Position numbers and translations under genes: made by a program
Origin: Psettodes erumei
Taxonomy: Eukaryota; Chordata; Actinopteri; Pleuronectiformes; Psettodidae
Length of the DNA stretch: 64,000 nt
Assembly (NCBI GenBank): GCA_016785225.1
Contig: JAFBJZ010000772.1
Location: 4,807,501-4,871,500 of the forward strand
Direction: 5' to 3'
The notes under the pieces: model-generated
The model's input: the letters and a program-made list of their open reading frames with translations, nothing else
Told to the model about the DNA's origin: nothing
The model's database searches: none
Shown: one piece after another, positions 52,847 through 64,000 of the stretch
Numbering within the stretch: position 1 is the stretch's first letter
Layout: every line of letters starts with the position of its first letter

Positions 52847-55412
52847 TCATTGTGATTGCTGCCTAATGTGTCTGCCGTTGCTGCTGAGCAGTTTGGGATA
52901 TGCTGTGCTGAGGGAGCGTCCGTGTCTGATGACCACCAGCTCCATCTGACACTGGTCGATGTTGACCAGCACCGTGGTGCTCCTCTCTGTGCTCATGAGG
53001 AAGATGATGGTGAAAACTGCCATCTCAAACTCAGGGCTGGTTCCAATGAAGGCACTTCCAACAGGCTTCACCAAACCGTGCCAGCTGAACTGGAGGTTCA
53101 GAACGTGGTCATCATGATCTGGCTGTGGACAGAAGTGCACGGATTTGAAAGATTTTAACAGGTTTGTCATTCATTCATTTTGTCATTTTGTTTCTGATGA
53201 TCTGTTATGCTTACTAAGTACACTTACTAAGTCATGGTCCCTGGCTTTGTATCCTTTGTAGTCCAAGTGCCTGTTTTTCTCTTGGAGGTAGAACTGGATC
53301 CAGTTGTGTAAACCGATGATTTCTCTTCCGGACTTTGTTTCTCCAACAAAGACATGCTCAAATCCACAGGAGTCCATGCTGGTGAATGTTTCCATTTAGA
53401 AATACCACAGAAAAAAATATTACTTCAACAATTATGTAATCTTGATTACTTTCTATACACACACTGGCTGCATTGACAGTTTCTGTATCTCACCCTGTGG
53501 TTTCTCTCTGTGATAGAGGTGGAACCAGATCAAACTTAGTTGATTCTTAAACAGCCTCAAGTCAGAGCTGGACTGTCCTTTGTTCACCAGGTACTTATGA
53601 GCCCGCTGTGGAGAAATCACATTTGTTTACTTTCGCATCAGCGCCAACTCGACTCTGGAGCAGAACTTTCTCACAATGAAGAACAGAACAAATGAGCACA
53701 ATGAGAGAGGACAACTTTGCTCTACAACAGTTTTTACATATATAATACTCCTTTTCACAGCATCTAAATAATCATCAGTTACTTCACATTATACCCATAC
53801 TGTACGTTAATCTTACCTGTATGTCAATTTTTAGGAAAAGTTTTTATGTTTTATTGTCTGTATAGTCTTAAAAATCGTATTATATTTTGTATATATTTTT
53901 CTCTTTATTTATGTATGTATTTTCTCTGTTTTATTACATAGAGGTGGTATTTCAAGTATTTCACTGCCCCGTATATGTGACAAATAAATCTTTAAATCTG
54001 GTTGTTAGATCAAAACAATGAAGTAAAAGGCCACCCCCCAGATATACTGTATATATACCATTTTGAGATGCCTGTATATCTTGTAATGAGCTTGACTAAC
54101 AGAGGGAACTGCAAACTAAAACATGTAACTTTTGTAGAGAAAGAGCACTAGGACTTTTGTCCTGATGTCAAATACAGTTGTTCGTTCCATCGAATCTAAT
54201 GCAATTGTTTGAAATTCAACAAGTACTGTATGTTTTTCCTTTCCAGTGATCCTCTTTGGGGAGACTGCTGAAGCCAACACAGCATTCCACAGCTGCAGAC
54301 AGATGTTTTTTTTCTCTCTCACTATTTAGTTATGTGATCAGTGATGCACTGAGACAGGAAGAGACAAAACTCCCAGTGGAGTTCAGCTGCAAGACTCAAA
54401 ACCACAAAATGCAGGAAAGCAACAAACCAGGAACAGTTGCTGGGACAAAAAAAACAACTTATAGGATATATCATACATTATTTTCTGAGTATAAGAAGCC
54501 TAAGATATGTAGAGGTGTAACAAACGGGGTGTTGCGCAATTGCAACAAGCAACCTAACTGTCGAAATGTGTGTGGCTTATAAGATGCAACTAGTTGGGAC
54601 ATGTCAAATGTACCTTCATGACTTCTGTCTGTAAGACGGCATCCAGGAAGCGATTAGTCTCAATCTGCTCCTCTCTTGTGACTCGTTCTGTCACGCCCGT
54701 GGACCGCTCATAGTTGTCCAGGAGTTTCATGAACCCTGCAGGCACAGAAATCCCATTTATTGTGGTGAAGTGTGCAAATGAGCTGCTGTTTCAGAAAGTG
54801 AGAAACTACATGGGCACTTACGGAAGGTGGTGGTCATGTTCTTTAATTTGTTCTCATTAACGTTGGAGAACAGAGGCTGTGAGGCACGATCCTGTACAAC
54901 ATGGCTGCCCTGGCTTACAAAACCTGCTTTTCCCTGGATGATTCAAACACAGAATACATTTTTGTAAAAACAGAAAATATGTGTTGCATGAATTATAGTA
55001 TGTACCATACCTGAACAGATATGGTGTAGTCTATCCCAGGACTCATGCGATTCACATCCAACCTCCACAATTCATTGAAAAGATTGGAGAGCTCCTGGTT
55101 TACAGTCAATCTGTTACAGAAACGAGTGTAGACAACTGACAAATACTGACAAGCATAATAAAAACAATTACTTCTTAGGCTTTTTAAAAATATATATGCA
55201 GGCTACTATACCTTGATGCATTCAGTCCACTGAGAAACACCACAAGAAGGATAAGGACTCCAGGACTCCTGTACATCACAGATTTTTAACATTTTGGATA
55301 AATATATAAGTAAGAAAAAAGCAAGTTATACTGACTGTTAATAATTAGTCAGTGAGAAAATTCATTTCAGATCAATGATTGGTTAAAAATAAAACACAGA
55401 CCGTGTAGCCAT
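52847..55412 (-). CDS. endou: Secreted poly(U)-specific endoribonuclease (XendoU family)
   Basis: Eight exons: 55412-55402, 55268-55212, 55110-55011, 54933-54822, 54735-54614, 53605 to 53494 or 53478, 53378-53228, 53122-52847. XendoU enzymes cut RNA at uridylates with Mn2+. The first two exons encode a signal peptide (MATRSPGVLILLVVFLSGLNA), so the protein is probably secreted. The catalytic His, His and Lys are all present, in GFEHVF, LHNW and GLVKPVGSAFIG (about residues 185, 201, 246), with SPEFE. There are no somatomedin B domains, unlike mammalian ENDOU; length about 318 aa. The exon 6/7 junction is problematic: the strong donor at 53493 is out of phase by one base with the only usable acceptor, while a weak donor (GTCAAT, exon end 53478) restores frame. 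Teleosts have several endou paralogues; which one is uncertain. Confidence 0.86.
53850..54002 (+). repeat. Possible non-LTR retrotransposon 3' tail
   Basis: In endou intron 5. AT-rich text ending with TTTCACTGCCCCGTATATGT-GACAAATAAATCTTTAAATCT, which resembles the 3' end of teleost LINE elements (tail with AATAAA and short repeat). Weak evidence. Confidence 0.3.
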
Positions 55413-55619
55413 GATACTTCTTGCAAACATCCAGCCCTCCAGCTCACACTACAGCAGAGTTCTCTCTTGTCTGTTTTATTACAGCTCCAGTCTCAACAGG
55501 CATTTGGATGATGTCCATTAGCTGCGCATGGGCAAATCTGAACAAGCATGAACTCCTGCAACTCAGAGGTCTACGTGTTTAAATTATAGACACCAGAGGG
55601 CGCTTTGTGTCAGGGATAC

Positions 55620-55720
55620 AGTTTTTACCTCTGCCAGGGAGGTTATGTCTTTGGTTTACTTTGTTTTTTAGCAGGATTAAACAAGAACTAATGGACATAT
55701 TTTCACAAAAATTCGCTTAC
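55620..55720 (+). repeat. Fragment of dispersed fish repeat
   Basis: CTCTGCCAGGGAGGTTATG, TTAGCAGGATTAAACAAGAAC and TAATGGACATATTTTCA match in order a family common in teleosts (consensus words GCCAAGGAGGTTATG, AGCAGGATTACACAAAAACT). Related to the fragment at 8870-9010. Confidence 0.6.
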
Positions 55721-55956
55721 CAGTGGCGGCCTTGGTCTAACTCGGACAACAATGAGTTTTGGGAGTGGTATTAAGAAAAGTGAAAAATTTACACTTCCAC
55801 AGGCTGCTAAATTCTTAAAGGGGCATGTTTATAGGACACATGTGTTGTCTGCTTTTCATCATTCAGTGAATGAGCCACTTTCCCACAGCGCTCACTTCTC
55901 TCATTTTGTGTTTAAGACTTGATGTTTGAGTAAAAACTGCAACTGATTTAAATAAC

Positions 55957-55962
55957 TTTATT
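55957..55962 (-). terminator. Candidate ppfibp1 poly(A) signal
   Basis: Minus-strand AATAAA about 960 bp beyond the ppfibp1 stop. Confidence 0.4.
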
Positions 55963-56477
55963 GATCTTAATAATTGACTAAACAATAAAAAACAACACAA
56001 AATCTATCTTCTTGGGTATGGTTGAGGGCTACATTACAACATTGTAACTTTGACACATCATCTTGTCTCACAAATGTGAATATGCCACAACACTTTTCCA
56101 AAAAATAACTCTGTGTGAGCCAACTTATTTCCATTAAAATCAATTTATGGTTCAAATAAAATACATGACGAAGTTATATATGAATGTGTGGGATTCCAAT
56201 ACCATGCAATGATATTCATTAGTCTTTGTATTGTATGATATGTACTGTATTGGTGCAAATGCATGCAGAGTATTACAGTTGTGTGAAATCCTGTTATGTC
56301 TTCAGCGCAGGATAAAATAATCAATGAATTTGCAGGGTTTAGCTCTGTAGAAAACATAGCAGCTATTTCAGAGTTATTGCTTAACAATAACTAAAAATGA
56401 AGAAATCTGCCCAACATAGTTTTCTTAATAAGTCCATCTCTTTCCCAATATTTCTACAGTCAGAAGGCAATTTAGAA

Positions 56478-56480
<3 letters not shown>

Positions 56481-56516
<36 letters not shown>
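56481..56516 (+). repeat. AT microsatellite
   Basis: 18 uninterrupted AT units in the presumed ppfibp1 3'UTR. Confidence 0.97.
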
Positions 56517-56521
<5 letters not shown>

Positions 56522-56919
56522 TCTATATTGGCATATTCTAGGTGTTGTTTTTCTGCTGGTTGACACTTCATTTCTGTCACAAAAAGAAAGATACCAGCAC
56601 ATACAGTAACCGAGTATAAAATATCTCCAGAAACCAGCTGGCAGGCAAGCAGTGGTGTTGCCCTAAATGTTGGCGCTGTCGTCAGACATCATCTACGGAG
56701 AAAAATTTCAGGAGTAAAAGTGGCTGCTGCACTGGAGGCTTTCACAACACCATCACAAAAGAGGAAGACGCTGTAATACTTTTGGCTCATCTCTGGATGT
56801 AACACTAAAAAAAAGAAACGTGGGCGCATTCCTGGGGATTTGTTGAGACAAGTCTGTGTGGAGAGGGTTGGCACAGAGTTTCGTTCGCAGCAGGACCAGG
56901 TCTCGCGGTGCTGACAGCC

Positions 56920-59900
56920 TCATGCGTTGGACTCCTCGTCTGTGACACTGGGGTTCGGTGAATTTGAAATTTCTTTGAAAAATTCATCGTCTTTCAGCAT
57001 GCTCTGGTAAAAGTCGCATGGGGGGGAAAAAAAAATTCAACTTCCCAATCATAAGACAAAACACATCAACATAACAGCATGTGTGTCCTGGGCAGCATTT
57101 AGTTTCTCACCGTCAGGTTTTGAATACCCTCGGAGAAAGCTCCGATCTGTCTCACCGTTCCCTCAGAGTCCTCCATCTGTGAGAAGAGAAGCAGCTTTCA
57201 AACTCAGTAGTCTGAGACCCACAGTCCAGGAATAAGACCAAACTCTCATTAGATTCGTATGGGTCTTTTTCTACACAAAGCATGCATATTTCTGATGTGC
57301 ATTACATGCAATTAGATATAGACCAGCTCAGGTTTTAAGTGCTACAAAGTCATTCAGTTTACGCTTTGAAAAGCAAGATCACCTGTTCTAGCCTGTCAAG
57401 GTCGTCCTCGTAGATCTGGAGCTCGAAGCCTTTCTGGAAGCTTCTTCCCTTTGGCATCTCCACATCCATTGGACACACATACTCTTCGCTCTCATCCTGC
57501 CTTTTCTTCCTCAGGCTGCCAAAGCTAACTATGGACAGTTTCTTTGGCTGGTTGGAACAACAGAACAGACAAAGATGCATTTTTTATTGTTGCATTTAGG
57601 TATACGCACATAAATCTTTTCAATTTATTCAATCCATGTTTGTGACTTTAATATTGCACTATAGTGTAAATAAACTTCAAAAGGGCCTAACAAGGAAAAC
57701 AAATGTTTCGTTAGATCAAGGTTTTTGCTTGTTCTTTGTTGTTATGCTTTTTTATTTTTATTATTTCCTCATGTAATTTATGGTCTGTAATTAAATTCAA
57801 ATGTAATTTTCAAGTAAAATGACAGTTCAGGCACTAGCACTGTCCTCAGTAACGCATGTGTTACCTTGACCTTGGTGGTGGCAGTGAGCAGAGTGTAGTC
57901 GGGGTTTTCAAGACACTCCTGTTTGAGCTGCTGGGCCTCTGAGCCAATGAGCAGGTTGAAATGTGTGGCGAGGTGGCGGCGCAGCAGAGTCTTGTTCGGG
58001 GGGATGTTCAGCAGCAACGCCATGGTCTCCACGTTGAACCTCGGCTCCAGAACCTGAACAGAGCGGAGATGTTTAAGGAGGGGGCACGTTCGGGGAGGGT
58101 CTGTATTTCCCAGGAAAACCGAACACCCGCCGCTGTCACCATCAGGCCTCCGTGCACGCCGCTGCCTCTTAGGTTGGGAGCGTATTCAGCGAGGTCCACG
58201 GACCGCAGCCACTCCATCACCCTGTGGTTGGTCCACTGGGAAATCTCTGCTGGAGAAATGTTGTTCTAGGGGGACAAACCACAGAAAAAGGGTGAATACA
58301 TAACAACATTGGAAGCTGTGAGTATGTCTATATACAGCTGTGTATCATAAAATGTCAAACAGTAGAACAGGATGCTAGAACCTCATCAGATGGCCTCCGA
58401 CGCAAGCAGTTGGGCTCATAGCTGTTGAGTCGGAGCACTTGTATAGCTCTCTTGATACTGAGGTGATGCAGGACACTTCCCACCTTCAGAGAAAGCAGGT
58501 CATCCTGAGGGACAAAGATGTAATGACTTAGTGTAAAATGAAAGCAATAAAAGCGAGATTCTGTTGAAGCTGTGACTAAATTTATTATCAAATGACACAA
58601 CAGCCATTTACGTGTCCTAAACAGTCACAGCTCACTGGCGCAGAAACCCCTGCTAGGAAATGCTAATCTGAACGGAGCCAGCGGCTTTAGCTCCGTCATA
58701 AATATCACAGAAGTTGAGACCGGGACATCTCCACTGGAGCTCAGACTTCTTCATGCAATAACCCTAATGTGAGATGGCACCGGAGGAATCGCATGTCTCC
58801 TGCCAACACTCACCACTGTCATGTAGTGCAGCATGCGCCCGTCCACCCTCCCCTCATCAAACTGGGTCTTATACTGAGGCAGACCAATGTCATCCAGCCA
58901 CCCTGAGAGGAAGAGGAATGATCAGTGGCATGAGAGGGAATTCTCCTCGACACTGAGGTTTAATTCAAACCGGTCAAGAAGAAGGGGAAAAAAAAAATCA
59001 CCAGATCACATCAGGTTTCCTAACTGGCAGGAAGTTTTTCCACGGGCAGCTGATACTCACTTGTCACCCAGTTGTAGTCCAGCTTTCCCTTATTATCCTC
59101 CTCCTCTGAGCCGAGGGCCTGCAGAGCGAGCTGCAGCTTCTTTCGGTGCAGCGGGTTTTTGATGCCCAGCTCCTAAACGTCCACAAGGACACAAGTAAAG
59201 GGGCAGACATTCACGGCTGCTACACAGTGCAGTTCGACAGGGAGACGTTGCCCGCCTGCCAGCCTTGGTAAACTTATTAAATTCTTCTGCTTCATCTCAC
59301 CCTCTCCAGGTCCTGCTGTGAGGCCTGAAGCAGCGTCTGTCCTGATGAGATCCATATTCGTGCCATGTTCACATACAGGCCGAGCCCCTGCTCCTGCAGC
59401 CAGTCGCACACCTGGTCCTTTGACCAGCGTGCAAAGGGAGCATCGACATCACTAAGAAAAAACAGAACAGAAAAGTAAATCATTCAAAAAGGTTTGCAGA
59501 CACGCCCTTGTAACAAAAAAAAAATAGATGCAAGTTTAAAACGGTGAGATATGCACATGCATTTTTGACTTCTTTGTTACCCTGAGAAAGACTGCTTTGT
59601 CAAACATTGCATTATCTCTGAATTGCATTGTATGCCGGAGTCAAAACAAGGAAACCACATTCAGAATCTCATCATTGGGACTGGCTGCACATGACTTACT
59701 TGTGGACTCGCTGGAGGTCACGGGACCAGCCCAGCCTGGGCCCCGCTGTGGCTCGCACTCCACCCCTCTTGAACTCACCCTCTGGTAGGTTGTCATCCAG
59801 GTTAAATGTGGTAGACTGGCTCCTTTTTAACCTTGGAAAAGTGACATTCACGTCTAAATATTAAAACATGCTCAAATACAAAACTTCACAGCAACACACT

Positions 59901-62900
59901 TGTCATATTTCCAGCTGAATATCAAAGAATTTCAATGACTGTATTTCCTTTATTCTCAAAGTCTTAATCAAAATGCTGAGGTCGAGATCCGTCTTTCTTT
60001 ACTCACTTCCCAAAGAGTTTCTTTATTCCCTTGGATTTTTTCCTGCTCTCGGGGGTCGTAGGGAGCGTGTGGGTGCTGTCGCTGTTCGTCGATCTCTGCG
60101 GCAGCCCGGCCAGATCCAAATGGTCAGTGCCCCGGCGCTCTGTTTCAGCTGTACAAACAAATGCCCGCGGAGCATCGTCAGCATCATGAGCGTCAGCGCG
60201 GGAGACATGCACAGATCAGCGGCGACAGAGCTGCTGCTGCGAAACACTCGAGACAGACACATGACCGCTCCTCGACCTAGACGGGCTGAGAGGTCATGGC
60301 GGTGGGCATTAAAAGCAATACCCCCTCCAGGAGACATGCACCAGACGCAGCTGCTATCTGACTAAGACTGGAACAAAAAAAAAAAAAAAGGAAATCATTA
60401 GTAGTTTTACTTTAGATTTTTAGTGTAGGGCATTCGAGATCCAAATCAAGCGTTTATCTGATAATCTGGATCTCAACACAGACTTGTGCTCGGGGAAGGT
60501 TTTGATAGAAGTCAGAGGCTGTAAACGAACGCATGCAGACACACAGGCAAATCAACATACACGACAGACTGGCTGTATGTTGGACACACAACATTTTGTG
60601 CGCCAGTGGGTAATGACAACAGTGTGGCTGTTAAAGCGCTGCAGCTACTGAAACGCAGTGTGACAAAAAAAAAAAAAAAAAAAGATGCCAGTTGATGAAT
60701 GAGTGTAGAAGAGGAAAACATGTAAAATCAGGACATATATAGTTTATAGGATATATTCAGTAGTTCCCTCTGCTTTCTTTGGAGAACTACTGCAACCCTA
60801 CAGTGACCTGTGGTCTATACTGTACCTAGCATAGGCGCACTCGCACTCCGGCTGCGGTCTTCATGTGTTACAAAGCACACGCAACACACGACAGGGCCCA
60901 ACAGAAAAAGAACAAGACAAGAGGGCAGAAATTATGATCGAAATAACAACAGGATTTGGGGAGGTGAAAAAAAAAACAACCCACAGACATACATGTGTTG
61001 AGCTCACACACGCGCACACACACACACACACACATACACACACACGGGACGGAGGGCATACAAGAACACAGGAAAAGACTTCCATAATTAAATGGGGACC
61101 ACAGTTTGCGTGGGCTGCAAATTATGGTCCATATAGCATACTCCATGGGTGTGGCTTGGGAAAATAAAATGTGTTCCACGGCGGAAGAAAAGCTCGCTCC
61201 GTCGTAAAACAGCCAGGCGATGCCACAGCTAGCTTAATGTGACACACTCAGGCCGGCGGAGGCACCTTGCGGACGCGACTCCTGGTTCGGCCGCTGGATG
61301 ACGGGGCGCGCTCTTACCGAGGTTGGGCGCGCCGGGTGTCTTCTTGCCCCCGCGGATCTTAAAGAAACCCTTTCCAAAAGACGACCGAGCCTTCCTCGAG
61401 CCGAAGCTGTCGTCCTCTGTGGGGGCGGGCAAGGTGGCAGAGGGGCACAGCGGCGGCTTCTCGCTCATCTTTCCGACTTCTTCACTTGCGTCCTGGAAGA
61501 AGAAGAAAACATTTTACATTACGTACGCATACTGCGCTGAACAGGTGAATTAGGGAATTCTGTTAATGACATATTGATTAGAAAAGTAAATTATATAATA
61601 TTATATTATAGAAAACCCTAAGGAAAATAAAAAAGAGCTTCTTTCCAGGTTTAACTTTTTTTTTTTGTTTTTACCTTTTCATTACTGCTCCTGTCACTTC
61701 TGTCCAGGTGGTCCTGACTGCCATTCTTTGTGGTTTCTTGGTTGCTGAAGTGAGAACACACACACACACACACACACACACGTCAGGGCAGCGTAGCTGA
61801 GATAGTGAGCTTGTCTCGCAGCGTCACGGTCACATGTTCGCTTGGTTTACTGGAACAAAACTTATATGTTTTTTAGTATTTACATGTACTGTACATATTT
61901 CTTGACATTTCCCTCAAATCGTACACATCAGTGGCACATCAGGCTTTTCATTTATTCATTCAGTCATGGGAATGAGTAGCGGTGGCTTGGTGTACAGCAA
62001 TGAATGTGGGTTATTCATATTTTACCTTTCTAGGTCTGTTGGGGTGGACTCGGACACTCGTTCTGGGTCTGAAGGGCTTGGTGTAGCGGAAGGCTCCTCA
62101 CTCAGTCCATTCAGACTTTCCAGCTAAACCCAATTTAGAGTGAGAAAAAAAAGACAAGTCAAAGTTAGACTCCTTCAAAGCTCTAAGGATGCACCACTTA
62201 CAGCGTTGACTTAAATTTCCACCCGAGGCCTCAAGAACCCGGCAGTCGGCGGACACGCGCAGCGAATTGATGGGAGACGTTATTTAATTAATTGGATGTC
62301 AGGCCCTTCAACACTCATTTCAGGAGTGTGAAATTTAAAGGGGGCTCTTCGTGTTTTTTGTACTTACTATTTTAGAGTTTAATGAGATTTGAAGTTCCTT
62401 AAGGGCAGAAATATAAAGAGCTGCAGTCAAAAATAATCAGCATTAAGTGAGGAAGATTACGCCACCTAAAATGCGAACGCTTAAAATATCTCATATCTCA
62501 TTTTCTGCCTTTTTGAAACACTGAAATTGCTTGTGAAACTGCAGTTGAAAACGTCCCATTTTCTCTCCTGTTTGAATTTTCATTTCCTCGTGCTGTCGGA
62601 TTGATCTTGAGATGCAAACATCTATTTCACCACATCCTATTCTGTTGTACGCACCACATCTGGGCTCATCCTTTTCAGTTGTTGCACATCTGTTACTTCG
62701 GGCTTTTCCGGGTCCACAGACAGAAGGCTGGTTGACGAGAATGTGAGGGATCCATCACCGGGGCTCTCAACCTGCTCGTTATCTTTGGTTTTCTCTGAAG
62801 TAGAGAACGAATGTGAGGCGACAGAAAAAAAAACCCAGTGTAATTTGACATGTAAAATAAGAATCAGCTGTGTTATTCATCAACCCGCCCCAGAACTCCA

Positions 62901-63491
62901 AGGACCGACCTCAGTAAAGTCGAATTATCTGCTGCAGAACCGAGTTGTATAAACCAGTCTAACTGCAAACAGGTCAGAGCAATGCTAACACATGCATAGG
63001 AGAAAAAAAGAGCGAACAAAAAGTGGCTAATGTTTGCCAGCTGAGCATCCTTTCACACAACAGTAAGGGTCGTTTTCAGGCACACAAGTTTGACTTACAC
63101 TTGAGAAAAACTTATTCCCTGTGGTGGATTACTCACTGAGCGTAGTGTATGCACAGTATGCGGTGAAAGTAAACCATCCTTTTGAGGTTGATTTACTTTT
63201 CTATTTTTATCTTTACCATTGCTCTGACAGGAGAGATGTCTCACCTTTCTTCCCTTGCACCGACATCACCATGTCTTGAACTTTCTTGTACCGTAGCAGC
63301 GACTGCTTCAGCTCCTCGATCTTACGATCCTGCAGCGGTCAAAGACAAAAGCGAGTGTGCGGTGAGGCGAACGTTTCGGGCGGGGAGCCGAATCGCTCGG
63401 CGCGACACCGGGCGGCTGGCGAAATGTACCTTCTCCTCATTGGCTGCCATCAACGACTCGACGGCCTTTTTCATCCTCTGCACCTCCACGT
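56920..63491 (-). CDS. ppfibp1: Liprin-beta-1, C-terminal part (5' exons outside the window)
   Basis: Seventeen exons: 63491-63430, 63329-63245, 62794-62655, 62123-62026, 61744-61675, 61492-61318, 60148-60007, 59831-59700, 59451-59301, 59172-59061, 58902-58814, 58504-58382, 58265-58140, 58053-57865, 57547-57383, 57176-57111, 57003-56920. They code for 668 residues to a TGA stop, all in phase. Liprin-beta binds liprin-alpha and LAR-type phosphatase scaffolds at adhesion sites and synapses. The first two exons end the N-terminal coiled coil (VQRMKKAVESLMAANEEK, IEELKQSLLRYKKVQ). Next come a Ser/Pro-rich linker, the basic SSFGKGFFKIRGGKK and KKLFGKLKRSQSTTFNLDD boxes, then three SAM domains: SAM1 59451-59061, SAM2 58902-58382, SAM3 58265-57865. 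The tail ends PSVTDEESNA, like PPFIBP1 rather than PPFIBP2. Start codon lies beyond 64000. Teleosts may have a and b copies; not resolved. Confidence 0.95.
61005..61045 (+). repeat. CA microsatellite
   Basis: Interrupted CA repeat in a ppfibp1 intron (60149-61317). Confidence 0.95.
61756..61781 (+). repeat. CA microsatellite
   Basis: 13 CA units starting 11 bp from the acceptor of the ppfibp1 exon at 61675-61744, so the tract lies within or next to the branch-point zone of that intron. Confidence 0.95.
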
Positions 63492-64000
63492 CTAGCGAGG
63501 GGAGACAGTGATTAGAGACAACGAAGTGCAGTGCTGGCGGTGCAAAGCGGGGACGGGTAAGGAGCCTGAACACACAGGATGAACGTGGAAGATTTAGTAC
63601 ACTCTGACCTTACTGGCTGCGATATCACAGACAGTTGTTCCATAACACAGAACGGCCACATTCTTTGTTGTTTTTCTTTTTTTTTTCTCTTTAAGACTAC
63701 CTCAAATCGACATGGCACGTCCTTGTGTGAGCAGGTGTTTCACTTCTGCAGAGCATTCTCACTTTTCAGAGCACGCACTCCGCCGCCAGCTTCTGTGAGC
63801 AGTCAACCCTCAACCTTGGCAGCCTTTCTGACATTCAAGCCTTTTCCCCACAGATTTATTATCTCCATTTATCATTATCATCTGTGTTTGAAGGTGTGTG
63901 ACACACATAACATTACACTGCTGGCAGTGAGGATCGGTATACGCACAGATTGTCGGTGAGGGAGCGCGTGCGCCCAGTGAAACTGTTCTACTTAGTATTG
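63492..64000 (-). other. ppfibp1 intron, continuing beyond the window
   Basis: No further ppfibp1 exon is recognisable in the last 509 bp; open frames here lack liprin-like sequence and splice signals. Confidence 0.6.

Larger units (their letters stand above)
55413..56919. other. ppfibp1 3'UTR and endou promoter region
   Basis: The endou promoter should lie just above 55412. A minus-strand AATAAA at 55957-55962 could end the ppfibp1 transcript, giving a 3'UTR of about 1 kb. A TA repeat lies at 56481-56516 and a dispersed repeat fragment at 55620-55720. No coding exon was found. Confidence 0.45.

Overview
The window is nuclear DNA from a bony fish, most likely a percomorph-type teleost. Evidence: vertebrate intron-rich genes with short GT-AG introns, very high identity of the encoded proteins to known vertebrate families, many CA/TG microsatellites, and fragments of dispersed repeats that I recognise from other spiny-rayed fishes. 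No prokaryotic, viral or organellar genes were seen.

Six protein genes can be read exon by exon. (1) A class I sirtuin of the SIRT3 group on the + strand (2072-4086, 7 exons, 451 aa). (2) ric8b on the - strand (13181 down to 6877, 10 exons, 540 aa), tail-to-tail with the sirtuin. (3) rfx4 on the - strand (31598 down to 16232, 18 exons, 736 aa). (4) polr3b on the - strand (52023 down to 34464, 28 exons, 1132 aa). (5) A secreted XendoU-type endoribonuclease, endou-like, on the - strand (55412 down to 52847, 8 exons). (6) The 3' part of ppfibp1 (liprin-beta-1) on the - strand (63491 down to 56920, 17 exons visible, 5' part outside the window). Exon phases were checked at every junction. All agree except one in endou.

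ric8b-rfx4-polr3b is the order known from human 12q23.3, so this is an old linkage group. The sirtuin beside ric8b parallels the human SIRT3-RIC8A neighbourhood, which suggests the non-amniote paralogue often called Sirt3.2. endou and ppfibp1 also map to human chromosome 12 but elsewhere, so their position here reflects rearrangement in one of the lineages.

The genes are housekeeping (polr3b, ric8b) or broadly used (sirtuin, ppfibp1), except rfx4, a developmental neural and ciliary transcription factor. Long introns of ric8b, rfx4 and polr3b hold islands that look like conserved developmental enhancers: low-repeat sequence packed with homeodomain, SOX, FOX, octamer or TCF words. Three strong RFX X-box sites lie in the window, one inside an rfx4 intron and one a perfect palindrome in a polr3b intron. 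The most interesting overall reading is a regulatory block around rfx4 spread through bystander genes, with possible RFX feedback. No entirely new molecular system was evident.
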